From contig JAODNB010000095.1 in assembly GCA_025464795.1 (NCBI GenBank), positions 1-16,174 on the forward strand: a DNA stretch of 16,174 bases. The letters are read 5' to 3'. This DNA comes from Frankiales bacterium. GTDB taxonomy: Bacteria > Actinomycetota > Actinomycetes > Mycobacteriales > SCTD01. Of the stretch, positions 1-7,961 are shown in pieces. The position numbers and the translations under genes are program-made. Position 1 is the stretch's first letter; every line of letters begins with the position of its first letter. Below the pieces are notes generated by a model. That model ran no database searches. It saw only the letters and a list, made by a program, of their open reading frames with translations, and was not told the origin of the DNA.

Positions 1-1259
1 GAGCGGACCACGTTGCCGCGGCCGTCGATCTGCACACCGAGGTCCTCGAGCAGACCGGACGTCTGTGGACCCGTGAACCCCATGGCCAGCAGGATCAGCT
101 GAGCCGGGAGGGTCTTCTCCGTACCGGGGATGGGCGTGAAGGACGCGTCCACCTCGATGAGCTCGAGGGCGTCCACCCGACCGTCCACTCCGACGAAGCG
201 CTGGGTGTTGACGGAGAAGACCCGGTCGCCGCCCTCCTCGTGCGCGGAGGAGGTGCGGTACATCAGCGGCCAGCCCGGCCACGGGGTCGAGTCCGCGCGA
301 GTCCGGGGGGGCTCCGGCATGATCTCGAGCTGCGTGACCGACGCCGCGCCCTGCCGGTGCGCGGTGCCGAGGCAGTCGGCACCGGTGTCGCCACCGCCGA
401 TGATCACCACGTGCTTGCCCTCGGCGTTGATGGGCCAGGTCTCGAGGTCGCCCTCCTGCACCTGGTTCGCGGGCACGAGGTACTCCATCGCCAGGTGGAT
501 CCCGTCGAGCTCGCGGCCAGGGGCCGGCAGGTCGCGACCCAGGGTCGAGCCGCCCGCGAGCACGACCGCGTCGCACGAGGCTCGTAGCTCATCGACGGTG
601 ACGTCGACGCCGACGTTCACACCCGCCTTGAAGGTGGTCCCCTCTGCCTCCATCTGGGACAGGCGTCGCTCGAGGTGCCGCTTCTCCATCTTGAACTCGG
701 GGATGCCGAAGCGGAGCAGGCCGCCGATGCGCGAGGACCGCTCGTAGACGACGACGTCGTGCCCAGCACGGGTGAGCTGCTGCGCGGCCGCGAGCCCGGC
801 CGGGCCGGAGCCGACGACCGCGACGCGGCGACCGGTCTTGTGCCGCGGCAGCTGGGGCGTCACCCAGCCCTCCTCGAAGGCGCGGTCCACGATCTCGACC
901 TCGATCTGCTTGATCGTGACCGGGTCGGCGTTGATGCCGAGGACGCACGCCGACTCGCACGGCGCCGGGCAGAGGCGACCGGTGAACTCCGGGAAGTTGT
1001 TCGTCGCGTGCAGCCGCTCGATGGCCTCGTGCCAGTCGTCGCGGTAGACGAAGTCGTTCCACTCCGGGATGAGGTTGCCGAGCGGACAACCGTTGTGGCA
1101 GAAGGGGATCCCGCAGTCCATGCACCGGGCCGCCTGGTCCTTCGAGGCCTCCGCAGGGAAGTCCTCGTAGACCTCCTTCCAGTCCCGGATGCGGACGTCG
1201 ACGGGCCGCCGGACAGGCGTCTGCCGGTTGATCTTCAGAAATCCCTGGGGGTCGGCCAT
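1..1259 (-). CDS. gltD: Glutamate synthase small (beta) subunit, 3' end cut by window edge
   Basis: This is the beta subunit of NADPH-dependent glutamate synthase. In the family it takes electrons from NADPH on FAD and passes them through iron-sulfur clusters to the large subunit. The 419 codons present start with ATG at 1259 and run off the left edge; family members are roughly 480-490 residues, so about 65 residues are missing. Seen in the sequence: an N-terminal cysteine cluster C46, C49, C54, C58, a second set C97, C101, C105, an FAD-type GSGPAG loop at 150-155, and a second nucleotide-binding GGGDTG loop at 288-293, expected for NADPH. The start lies 3 bases after the gltB stop, and a Shine-Dalgarno sequence sits inside the last gltB codons, so the two subunits are co-transcribed and probably co-translated. 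The call is secure; only the C-terminus cannot be judged. Confidence 0.97.
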   Translation of the reverse strand, partial: MADPQGFLKINRQTPVRRPVDVRIRDWKEVYEDFPAEASKDQAARCMDCGIPFCHNGCPLGNLIPEWNDFVYRDDWHEAIERLHATNNFPEFTGRLCPAPCESACVLGINADPVTIKQIEVEIVDRAFEEGWVTPQLPRHKTGRRVAVVGSGPAGLAAAQQLTRAGHDVVVYERSSRIGGLLRFGIPEFKMEKRHLERRLSQMEAEGTTFKAGVNVGVDVTVDELRASCDAVVLAGGSTLGRDLPAPGRELDGIHLAMEYLVPANQVQEGDLETWPINAEGKHVVIIGGGDTGADCLGTAHRQGAASVTQLEIMPEPPRTRADSTPWPGWPLMYRTSSAHEEGGDRVFSVNTQRFVGVDGRVDALELIEVDASFTPIPGTEKTLPAQLILLAMGFTGPQTSGLLEDLGVQIDGRGNVVR

Positions 1260-1262
1260 GCG

Positions 1263-4200
1263 TCAGCTCCCAGCCGTGACGAGGTCAGCAGCGGCGAGCT
1301 CGGCGAGCACCCGCTTGTAGTCGCGGGGCATCACCTTGGTGAAGCGCGAGAGGTCCTCGACGAGCTCGGCCGCAAGCGGCGACCCCGTCTCGGTGATGTG
1401 GTCGGCGAGCATCTGCCGGAGCGTCTCCACATCCCCCGCGTCGAGCTCCTCGAGGTCGACCATCTCCTGGTTCACGTCGGCGACGTCGAGGTCGGCGATG
1501 TAGGCGATGCCTCCGCTCATGCCGGCCGCGACGTTGCGGCCGGTCGGCCCGAGGATCACGACGCGGCCACCGGTCATGTACTCGCAGGCGTGGTCACCGA
1601 CGCCCTCGACGACGGCGGTCGCGCCGGAGTTGCGGACGCAGAACCTCTCCCCCACCCGACCGCGTACGAACAGCGATCCGCCGGTCGCTCCGTAGAGCAG
1701 CGTGTTGCCGGCGATGACGTTGTCCTCAGCGACGAAGGTGGCGTCCAGCGCGGGCCGGACGACGATGCGCCCACCCGACAGGCCCTTGCCGACGTAGTCG
1801 TTGGCGTCGCCGTGCAGCCGCAGCGTGATGCCGCGAGGGATGAAGGCCCCGAACGACTGCCCGGCGGAGCCGGTGAAGGTGATGTCGATGGTGCCCTCAG
1901 GCAGCCCGGCTCCGCCGTGGCGGCGGGTCAGCTCGGCCCCGAGCATGGTGCCCACGGTCCGGTTGACGTTGCGCACCGGCAGCTCGAGGGAGACCTTCGT
2001 ACCGTCGGCCAGGGCGCCCTCGCACAGCTGCAGCAGGGTGTTGTCCAGCGCCCGGTCCAGGCCGTGGTCCTGCTCGACCTGCTTGGTCAACGGGGTGCCG
2101 GCCGGCAGGTCGGGCACGTGCAGGACGGGCGCGAGGTCCAGCCCAGCGGCCTTCCAGTGCTCGATCGCACGACGGGTGTCCAGCACCTCGGCGTGCCCGA
2201 TGGCCTCCTCGATCGAGCGGAAGCCCAGCTTCGCGAGGTGCTCCCGGACCTCCTCGGCGATGTACTCGAAGAAAGTCACGACGAACTCCGGCTTGCCGCT
2301 GAACCGCTCGCGGAGCGTCGGGTTCTGGGTCGCGATGCCAACCGGGCAGGTGTCGAGGTGGCAGACGCGCATCATGATGCAACCGCTGACGACGAGCGGC
2401 GCGGTCGCGAAGCCGAACTCCTCAGCGCCGAGCAGCGCGGCGATGAGGACGTCACGGCCGGTCTTGAGCTGCCCGTCGACCTGCACGGTGATCCGGTCGC
2501 GCAGGCCGTTGAGCAGCAGCGTCTGCTGCGTCTCCGCCAGACCGAGCTCCCACGGCGCACCCGCGTGCTTGAGCGAGGTGAGGGGCGATGCGCCCGTACC
2601 GCCGTCCTGACCCGAGATGAGGACCACGTCGGCATGCGCCTTGGACACGCCTGCGGCGACCGTCCCGACCCCGACCTCGGCCACCAGCTTCACGTGGATC
2701 CGAGCGCCGGAGTTGGCGTTCTTGAGGTCGTGGATCAGCTGAGCCAGGTCCTCGATCGAGTAGATGTCGTGGTGCGGCGGCGGCGAGATGAGCCCCACGC
2801 CGGCTGTCGAGTGCCGCATCTTGGCGATGTAGGCGTCGACCTTCGGACCGGGCAGCTGACCGCCCTCTCCGGGCTTCGCGCCCTGCGCCATCTTGATCTG
2901 GATGTCGCTGGCGTTCACGAGGTACTCCGAGGTCACCCCGAAGCGACCTGAGGCGACCTGCTTGATGGCGCTGCGCGTGGCCGGGTCGTGCAGGCGCTCG
3001 ACGTCCTCGCCGCCCTCACCGGTGTTGGAACGGCCACCGATCGAGTTCATGGCCAGCGCCATCGTCACGTGCGCCTCAGGCGAGATCGACCCGAGGGACA
3101 TGGCGCCGGTGTTGAAGCGCGACACGATCGCGGAGACCGGCTCCACCTCGTCCAGCGGCACCGGCGGACGGAGTCCCTCGCGCAGCGTGAACAGCCCGCG
3201 CAAGGTCCCGGCCTGCGCCGACAGCGCGTCCACCTTGCCGGTGTACTCCTTGAACTTGTCGTACTGCTGCGTCCGGGTGGAGTGCTGCAGCGCGAAAACG
3301 GTCTCCGGGTTGAACAGGTGGATCTCGCCCTCACGACGCCACTGGTACTCGCCGCCGACCTCAAGCCGCAGGTGCCGACGGTCCGCCGAGTCGCCGGGGT
3401 AGGCACGACGGTGCCGGGCTGCCGTCTCCTCAGCGATGACGTCGAGGTCGATGCCGCCGAGCCGCGACGTGGTGCCGGTGAAGTACTCGTCGACGAGCTC
3501 CTGCGACAGCCCGAGTGCCTCGAAGACCTGCGCTCCTGTGTAGGACGCGATGGTCGAGATGCCCATCTTGGACATGACCTTCAGGACGCCCTTGCCCAGC
3601 GCCTTGATGAGGTGCTTCTGCGCCTCCTTGTAGCTCACTCCGGGGAGTGCACCGTCGCGGGCGAGGTCCTCGACGGTCTCCATGGCGAGGTACGGGTTGA
3701 CGGCGGCGGCGCCGTAGCCGATGAGCAGCGCCACGTGGTGCACCTCGCGGACGTCACCGGCCTCGACAAGCAGACCGACCCGGGTACGGGCCTTCTCGCG
3801 GATGAGGTGGTGGTGCACGGCAGAGGTGAGCAGCAGCGAGGGGATCGGTGCCATCGACTCGGTGGACTCGCGGTCCGACAGCACGATCACCCGGGCACCA
3901 GCGGCGATGGCCGTGGACACCTCGCGGCGCACCCGGTCCAGCGCGTCACGCAGCGCTTCTCCCCCACCGTTCACGGGGTACAGGCCGTGGATGGTGACCG
4001 CCGACAGGCCGGGCTGGTCGCCGTCGTCGTTGACGTGCACGATCTTCGCGAGCTCGTCGTTGTCGATCACCGGGAACGGCAGCACGATCTGCCGGCACGA
4101 CGCCGGCGTCGGCATCAGCAGGTTCTGCTCGGGGCCGATGGACCCCGACAGCGAGGTGACCAGCTCCTCGCGGATGGCGTCGAGGGGTGGGTTCGTGACC

Positions 4201-5744
4201 TGCGCGAACAGCTGGCTGAAGTAGTCGAACAGCAGCCGCGGCCGCTCGCTCAGGACGGCGACGGGGGTGTCGGTGCCCATGGAGCCGATCGGCTCCATGC
4301 CGGTCCTCGCCATCGGCTGGAGCAGGATCCGCAGCTCCTCCTCCGTGTAGCCGAAGGTCTGCTGACGACGGAGCACGGACTCGTGCGTGTAGATCACGTG
4401 CTCGCGCTCAGGGAGGTCCTCGAGGGCGAGCGAACCGGCGTGCAGCCAGTCGGCGTACGGGTGCTGCTCGGCGAGCTCGGCCTTGACCTCCTCGTCGTCG
4501 ATGACCCGCCCCTGGGCCGTGTCGACGAGGAACATCTTGCCGGGCTGCAGACGTCCCTTGCGGACGACCTGGTCCGACGGGATGTCGAGCACACCGACCT
4601 CGGAGGCGAGGATGACGCGGCCGTCGGCGGTCTCCCACCAGCGGGAGGGGCGCAGCCCGTTGCGGTCGAGCACCGCGCCGATGAGGGTCCCGTCGGTGAA
4701 GGTCACGCACGCGGGCCCGTCCCACGGCTCCATCAGGGAGGCGTGGAACTGGTAGAAGGCACGCTTGTTCGGGTCCATCTCGGCGGAGTTCTCCCACGCC
4801 TCCGGGACCATCATCAGCACGGCGTGCGGCAGCGACCGCCCCGCCATGTGGAGCAGCTCGAGGACCTCGTCGAAGCTCGCGCTGTCGGAGGCCCCGGGCG
4901 GGCAGATCGGGAACAGCCGTGACAGGTCGTCCGGCAGGCACTCGGGGCCGCGGAGCAGGGCCTCCCGGGCCCGCATCCAGTTCCGGTTGCCCTTGACCGT
5001 GTTGATCTCGCCGTTGTGCGCGATGTAGCGATACGGGTGCGCCAGCGGCCAGCTCGGGAACGTGTTCGTGCTGAACCGGGAGTGGACCAGCGCGAGCGCG
5101 CTCAGGTAGCGCTCATCCGACAGGTCGGGGAAGAACGGCTGGAGCTGTCCGGTGGTCAGCATCCCCTTGTAGACGACCGTGCGGCTCGACAGCGACGGGA
5201 AGTAGGTCCCGGTCTCGTGCTCGGCCCGCTTGCGCGTCACATAGGCACGGCGCTCCAGCGCGTATGGGGTGAGCTCCGGGTCCGTGGCGGCGAGGAACAC
5301 CTGACGGAACACCGGCATGACGGAGGCGGCGGTCCGTCCGATGCCGGCGCCCTTGGCGTTGATGGGGAGGTCGCGCCAGGTGAGCACCCGCAGGCCCTCC
5401 TCGGCGGCGATCTTCTCGATGGCGAGCTGGGCGTCGACGGCCTCCCTGGGGTTCGTGGGGAAGAAGGCCGTGCCGACTGCGTAGTGGCCGGCCGCGGGGA
5501 GCTCGATCGGCAGGATCGCGCGGTAGAGGGCGTCGGGGACCTGCGTCAGGATCCCGGCGCCGTCCCCGGTCTCCGGCTCGCTGCCGGACGCGCCGCGGTG
5601 CTCGAGGTTGCGGAGCGCCTGCAGGCCCTGCTCCACCAGGTCGTGCGACTGCCGACCGGCGACGTCCACGACGAAGGCAACGCCACAGGCGTCGTGCTCG
5701 TTCGCGGGGTCATACAGGCCCTGGCGCGCAGGGAAGTCGTGCAT
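1263..5744 (-). CDS. gltB: Glutamate synthase large (alpha) subunit
   Basis: This 1493-residue large subunit of glutamate synthase hydrolyses glutamine in an N-terminal class II amidotransferase domain and channels the ammonia to 2-oxoglutarate at an FMN site. The chosen ATG gives M-HDFPARQGLYDP and puts the amidotransferase nucleophile at C20, implying a 19-residue propeptide that is removed in maturation. The amidotransferase H-N-G-E motif is at 243-246. The 3Fe-4S cysteines are C1122, C1128 and C1133, with the C-x5-C-x4-C spacing of the family. The FMN-domain GGTGASPL motif is near 1050, and the C-terminal glycine-rich beta-helix domain spans about 1240-1480. Length is normal and no key residue is missing. 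The same frame stays open far upstream to 6389, but that part has no family similarity and lies over the kinase gene. A GGAAGG site 8 bases upstream supports the ATG at 5744. Expressed first in a gltBD operon. Confidence 0.98.
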   Translation of the reverse strand: MHDFPARQGLYDPANEHDACGVAFVVDVAGRQSHDLVEQGLQALRNLEHRGASGSEPETGDGAGILTQVPDALYRAILPIELPAAGHYAVGTAFFPTNPREAVDAQLAIEKIAAEEGLRVLTWRDLPINAKGAGIGRTAASVMPVFRQVFLAATDPELTPYALERRAYVTRKRAEHETGTYFPSLSSRTVVYKGMLTTGQLQPFFPDLSDERYLSALALVHSRFSTNTFPSWPLAHPYRYIAHNGEINTVKGNRNWMRAREALLRGPECLPDDLSRLFPICPPGASDSASFDEVLELLHMAGRSLPHAVLMMVPEAWENSAEMDPNKRAFYQFHASLMEPWDGPACVTFTDGTLIGAVLDRNGLRPSRWWETADGRVILASEVGVLDIPSDQVVRKGRLQPGKMFLVDTAQGRVIDDEEVKAELAEQHPYADWLHAGSLALEDLPEREHVIYTHESVLRRQQTFGYTEEELRILLQPMARTGMEPIGSMGTDTPVAVLSERPRLLFDYFSQLFAQVTNPPLDAIREELVTSLSGSIGPEQNLLMPTPASCRQIVLPFPVIDNDELAKIVHVNDDGDQPGLSAVTIHGLYPVNGGGEALRDALDRVRREVSTAIAAGARVIVLSDRESTESMAPIPSLLLTSAVHHHLIREKARTRVGLLVEAGDVREVHHVALLIGYGAAAVNPYLAMETVEDLARDGALPGVSYKEAQKHLIKALGKGVLKVMSKMGISTIASYTGAQVFEALGLSQELVDEYFTGTTSRLGGIDLDVIAEETAARHRRAYPGDSADRRHLRLEVGGEYQWRREGEIHLFNPETVFALQHSTRTQQYDKFKEYTGKVDALSAQAGTLRGLFTLREGLRPPVPLDEVEPVSAIVSRFNTGAMSLGSISPEAHVTMALAMNSIGGRSNTGEGGEDVERLHDPATRSAIKQVASGRFGVTSEYLVNASDIQIKMAQGAKPGEGGQLPGPKVDAYIAKMRHSTAGVGLISPPPHHDIYSIEDLAQLIHDLKNANSGARIHVKLVAEVGVGTVAAGVSKAHADVVLISGQDGGTGASPLTSLKHAGAPWELGLAETQQTLLLNGLRDRITVQVDGQLKTGRDVLIAALLGAEEFGFATAPLVVSGCIMMRVCHLDTCPVGIATQNPTLRERFSGKPEFVVTFFEYIAEEVREHLAKLGFRSIEEAIGHAEVLDTRRAIEHWKAAGLDLAPVLHVPDLPAGTPLTKQVEQDHGLDRALDNTLLQLCEGALADGTKVSLELPVRNVNRTVGTMLGAELTRRHGGAGLPEGTIDITFTGSAGQSFGAFIPRGITLRLHGDANDYVGKGLSGGRIVVRPALDATFVAEDNVIAGNTLLYGATGGSLFVRGRVGERFCVRNSGATAVVEGVGDHACEYMTGGRVVILGPTGRNVAAGMSGGIAYIADLDVADVNQEMVDLEELDAGDVETLRQMLADHITETGSPLAAELVEDLSRFTKVMPRDYKRVLAELAAADLVTAGS
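1267..1271 (-). promoter_or_regulatory. gltD ribosome binding site inside gltB
   Basis: GGGAG on the minus strand lies 7 bases before the gltD ATG and overlaps the last codons of gltB (…GGG AGC TGA). It supports the ATG at 1259 as the start and implies coupled translation of the two subunits. Confidence 0.75.
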
Positions 5745-5752
5745 GGAGCTGG

Positions 5753-5758
5753 CCTTCC
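5753..5758 (-). promoter_or_regulatory. gltB ribosome binding site
   Basis: GGAAGG on the minus strand lies 8 bases upstream of the gltB ATG at 5744. It decides this start over the many in-frame upstream alternatives. Confidence 0.7.
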
Positions 5759-5780
5759 GTCGGGGTGGTCGACTGTCGTT

Positions 5781-5846
5781 CACGAGACGTGTTCCTCGTG
5801 CTGCCACCCGGGACGTCACTGGCCCTGCTGCAGATGACGAACACGT
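5781..5846. repeat. Nested inverted repeats in the gltB/kinase divergent region
   Basis: CACGAG (5781-5786) and CTCGTG (5795-5800) are perfect 6-base inverted arms that flank exactly the 8-mer ACGTGTTC (5787-5794). A perfect inverted copy, GAACACGT, lies at 5839-5846. Extending both copies gives ACGTGTTCnTCnT on opposite strands (5787-5799 plus, 5846-5834 minus), with 11 of 13 positions identical and copy centres 52 bp apart, about five helical turns. The distal copy overlaps a possible gltB -10 (TAACGT). This could be a pair of operators for a regulator of gltBD or of the kinase, or an RNA structure in the gltB leader in which a hairpin loop can pair with an upstream segment. The repeat is seen; the function is inferred. 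Confidence 0.5.
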
Positions 5847-5848
5847 TA
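5843..5848 (-). promoter_or_regulatory. Possible gltB -10 element
   Basis: TAACGT on the minus strand fits the actinobacterial TAnnnT -10 pattern and would give a leader of roughly 90 bases. No matching -35 is visible at 17-18 bases upstream, so this is weak. Its interest is that it coincides with the distal copy of the inverted 13-mer. Confidence 0.25.
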
Positions 5849-5894
5849 CACGACCCCCCGGACTGGGCCACCTGTCCCAGCCCTGAGGATGTCG

Positions 5895-5909
5895 CGAATA
5901 GCCCATTCG
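5895..5909. repeat. Short inverted repeat just before the kinase start
   Basis: CGAAT and ATTCG (5895-5899 and 5905-5909) are perfect 5-base inverted arms around a 5-base spacer, ending 4 bases before the kinase ATG. The site could be an operator or could be chance; it is short. No Shine-Dalgarno sequence is evident in this stretch. Confidence 0.25.
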
Positions 5910-5913
5910 GACC

Positions 5914-7317
5914 ATGGCGCCCGAACCGGACACAGCGGACAGTAGACGAGTGGAACCTTCCCCCCGTCGGACCGCGCGGGGCGCTGCGATCCGGGCCTGG
6001 CTGCCCGAGGGCCGGGCGCTCTCGGAGCGCGATGCCGCCTGGCGGCACAGGGTCGTGCTCGTGGTCGTGGCGGCGCACCTGCCGGTCCTGGCCCTCGTCG
6101 GGCCGCTGACCGGGCACACGTGGACGCATACGGCGGTCGACCTGGTGCCGGTGCTGGTGCTGCTGGGCCTGGCGCTGGCGCCACTGGGGCGACGGCCCCG
6201 GGCCCTGGCCGGCAGCATTGGGCTGGTCACCTGCTCGGCACTCCTGGTGCACCTGTTCCACGGGCAGACCGAGCTGCACTTCCACTTCTTCGTGGCGGTG
6301 GCGGTGATCGCGCTGTACCAGGACTGGACCGTGTTCGCGGCAGCCATCGCCTTCGTCGCGATCGAGCACGGCGTCGTCGGGGTCCTCACCCCTCGGGACG
6401 TCTACGACCACGGCGGCGACCCGCTCGGCTGGGCCCTCGTCCATGCGGGGTTCGTCCTGGCGGAGTGCGCCGTCCTGGTGGTGTTCTGGCGTGCCGACGA
6501 GCAGACGCGCGCTGGGGGCGACCAGCTTCAGATCGCCCTCTGGGAGGGCCAGGCCAGCGTCCGCGCCCGGCTCGAGGAGACCGAGCGGATCCGCACCGAC
6601 CTCATCGGCACGGTGAGCCACGAGTTCCGCACGCCGCTGACCGGGATCCGGGGAACGGCGCTGACGCTGCTCAAGCGTGGGGACCGCCTCGACGAGTCCG
6701 CGCGACGGCAGCTGCTGCAGGGGATGCTCGAGCAGCAGGAGCGGCTGTCGAGGCTCCTCGAGAACATGCTCACCGCTGCGCGCGCGACCGCAGCCGACCC
6801 CACCGCGGTGAGCGACGTCACGGCCGTCGCCACCGAGGTGGTGATGCTCGCCAAGGCTTCACGGCCCAACTCCCCCAGGATCTCGCTGCTCATCGAGCCG
6901 GGCACGGTCGCACGCATCGACCGTGCAGCGCTGCACCAGGTCCTCGCGAACCTGGTCGACAACGCCCAGCAGCACGGCGAGCCCGGCAGCCTGCCGCTGA
7001 TCGCGGGTGGGCTCGACGGCACCGACGCCTGGGTCGCCGTGAGCAACGAGGGAGGGCCGCTCGACGTCCAGGCCGCCCGGCTGCTGTTCGAGCCCTTCAC
7101 CCAGGCTGACGCCGGCTCCACCCGTACGCACGAGGGGCTCGGTATGGGCCTCTACGTCGTGCGTCGGCTCATCGAGGTCTACGAGGGCTCAGTGACCGTG
7201 CGTGCGGAGAGCGGGTGGGTGACCGTGGAGGTCCGCCTGCCCGCGGTACCTCAGGAGCCGACGGCCGTCCCGACCAGGAAGGTCACGCCGGCAGCGGCAG
7301 CTCCGAGCAGCAGCTGA
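5914..7317 (+). CDS. Orphan membrane sensor histidine kinase with histidine-rich integral membrane sensor
   Basis: The product is a 467-residue sensor kinase. The N-terminal part has about six hydrophobic segments (roughly 47-65, 74-92, 97-115, 121-136, 138-158, 172-192) and little extracytoplasmic sequence, so the stimulus is probably sensed in or at the membrane. This part carries many histidines (H55, H113, H116, H122, H124, H152, H166, H177), including an LHFHFF stretch and a GVVGVL segment. From memory, a similar uncharacterised membrane domain occurs ahead of chemotaxis-receptor, GGDEF and kinase outputs. A helical linker (195-230) leads to the phosphoacceptor H236 in SHEFRTPL, the N box with N350, and the glycine loop GLGMGL at 408-413. 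The usual DxGxG box reads NEGGP. No response regulator gene is in the window. No clear ribosome site precedes the ATG; GTG at 5950 is an alternative start. The 3' end overlaps the convergent transporter gene by 67 bases. Confidence 0.9.
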   Translation: MAPEPDTADSRRVEPSPRRTARGAAIRAWLPEGRALSERDAAWRHRVVLVVVAAHLPVLALVGPLTGHTWTHTAVDLVPVLVLLGLALAPLGRRPRALAGSIGLVTCSALLVHLFHGQTELHFHFFVAVAVIALYQDWTVFAAAIAFVAIEHGVVGVLTPRDVYDHGGDPLGWALVHAGFVLAECAVLVVFWRADEQTRAGGDQLQIALWEGQASVRARLEETERIRTDLIGTVSHEFRTPLTGIRGTALTLLKRGDRLDESARRQLLQGMLEQQERLSRLLENMLTAARATAADPTAVSDVTAVATEVVMLAKASRPNSPRISLLIEPGTVARIDRAALHQVLANLVDNAQQHGEPGSLPLIAGGLDGTDAWVAVSNEGGPLDVQAARLLFEPFTQADAGSTRTHEGLGMGLYVVRRLIEVYEGSVTVRAESGWVTVEVRLPAVPQEPTAVPTRKVTPAAAAPSSS

Positions 7318-7961
7318 CGCAGCCCGGCGTACAGGGCCGAGCGGTTGGTGAAGCGGCTGACCGCCACCCCCGCCGCGAACAGGGACGCGGCGGCCAAGGC
7401 GACCGACGCCACGAAGGTGTCCGCTCCGAGCAGGTAGGGCAGCAGCGGCACCAGCGCACCGAGGACGAACGCGACGAAGGACGAGGACGCCGCGGTCCAG
7501 GGGCTCGGCAGTGCGTCGGGGTCGACCCCGAGCTCCTCCATCGCGTGCACCCGCAGGGCCTGCTCGGGATCGACCGAGATCTGCCGAGCGACCTCGTGGG
7601 CCAGGCCCGGCTCGACACCACGGCTGACGTACACGGCGGCCAGCTCGGCCAGCTCAGCCGACGGCACCCGCTTGAGCTCGGCCTTCTCGATCTCGATCTC
7701 GGCGTGCGTCAGCTCGCGCTGCGAGGCCACGGAGACGAACTCACCGGTCGCCATCGAGAAGGCGCCGCCGATCAGCCCGGCCACCCCCGTCAGGACGATC
7801 GCGTGCGGGCTGAGCCCGGCGCCCGCGACACCCGCGAGCAGCGAGGTGTTGCTGACGAGGCCGTCGGTGATGCCGAAGACCGCCGGGCGGAGCCACCCGC
7901 CCGTGACGTCCCGGTGGCCGACATGGGCGGCCGCGGGATGGTGGTCGGCGGGGACGGTCAT
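7251..7961 (-). CDS. VIT1/CCC1-family metal (Fe/Mn) transporter
   Basis: This 236-residue membrane protein belongs to the VIT1/CCC1 family, whose studied members move ferrous iron or manganese out of the cytosol in exchange for protons. Seen: a family N-terminal signature FGITDGLVSNTSLLAG (29-44) with the conserved D33, the GGAFSMATGEFVS segment with M70 and E74, then a glutamate-rich cytoplasmic helix region (E83, E88, E90, E92, E95 and later) that in the family binds metal. Two or three further membrane helices lie in the C-terminal third. A histidine-bearing N-terminal tail (H7, H8, H13, H16) precedes the first helix. The ATG overlaps the lgt stop (ATGA). A GGAGG stands only one base before the ATG, which is closer than usual, so reinitiation after lgt is likely. 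The gene ends inside the convergent kinase gene. The metal is inferred from the family. Confidence 0.93.
   Translation of the reverse strand: MTVPADHHPAAAHVGHRDVTGGWLRPAVFGITDGLVSNTSLLAGVAGAGLSPHAIVLTGVAGLIGGAFSMATGEFVSVASQRELTHAEIEIEKAELKRVPSAELAELAAVYVSRGVEPGLAHEVARQISVDPEQALRVHAMEELGVDPDALPSPWTAASSSFVAFVLGALVPLLPYLLGADTFVASVALAAASLFAAGVAVSRFTNRSALYAGLRQLLLGAAAAGVTFLVGTAVGS

Noticed and set aside
675..2951. A 758-codon open frame on the plus strand opposite gltD/gltB
   Set aside because: It is antisense to two conserved genes, its translation is low-complexity and rich in Arg, Asp, Val and Leu, and it has no recognisable motif. High GC content leaves such mirror frames open.
2988..4922. 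A 644-codon open frame on the plus strand opposite gltB
   Set aside because: Same reason: it mirrors the gltB codons and shows no domain features.
5863..5880. CTGGG…CCCAG inverted repeat as a terminator or operator
   Set aside because: Only 5-base arms with an 8-base loop in GC-rich DNA and no T-run; likely chance.
5745..5913. A GlnR-type nitrogen-control box upstream of gltB
   Set aside because: GTAAC occurs near 5849, but the second half-site at the expected spacing (GTCAT) does not match the GaAAC half, so I do not claim it.
5745..6389. In-frame extension of gltB beyond 5744
   Set aside because: The added residues are not family-like, would bury the catalytic N-terminal cysteine far inside the protein, and overlap the well-supported kinase gene.
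7240..7330. A bidirectional terminator between the kinase and transporter genes
   Set aside because: The genes overlap, and I see no stable stem followed by a T-run on either strand.
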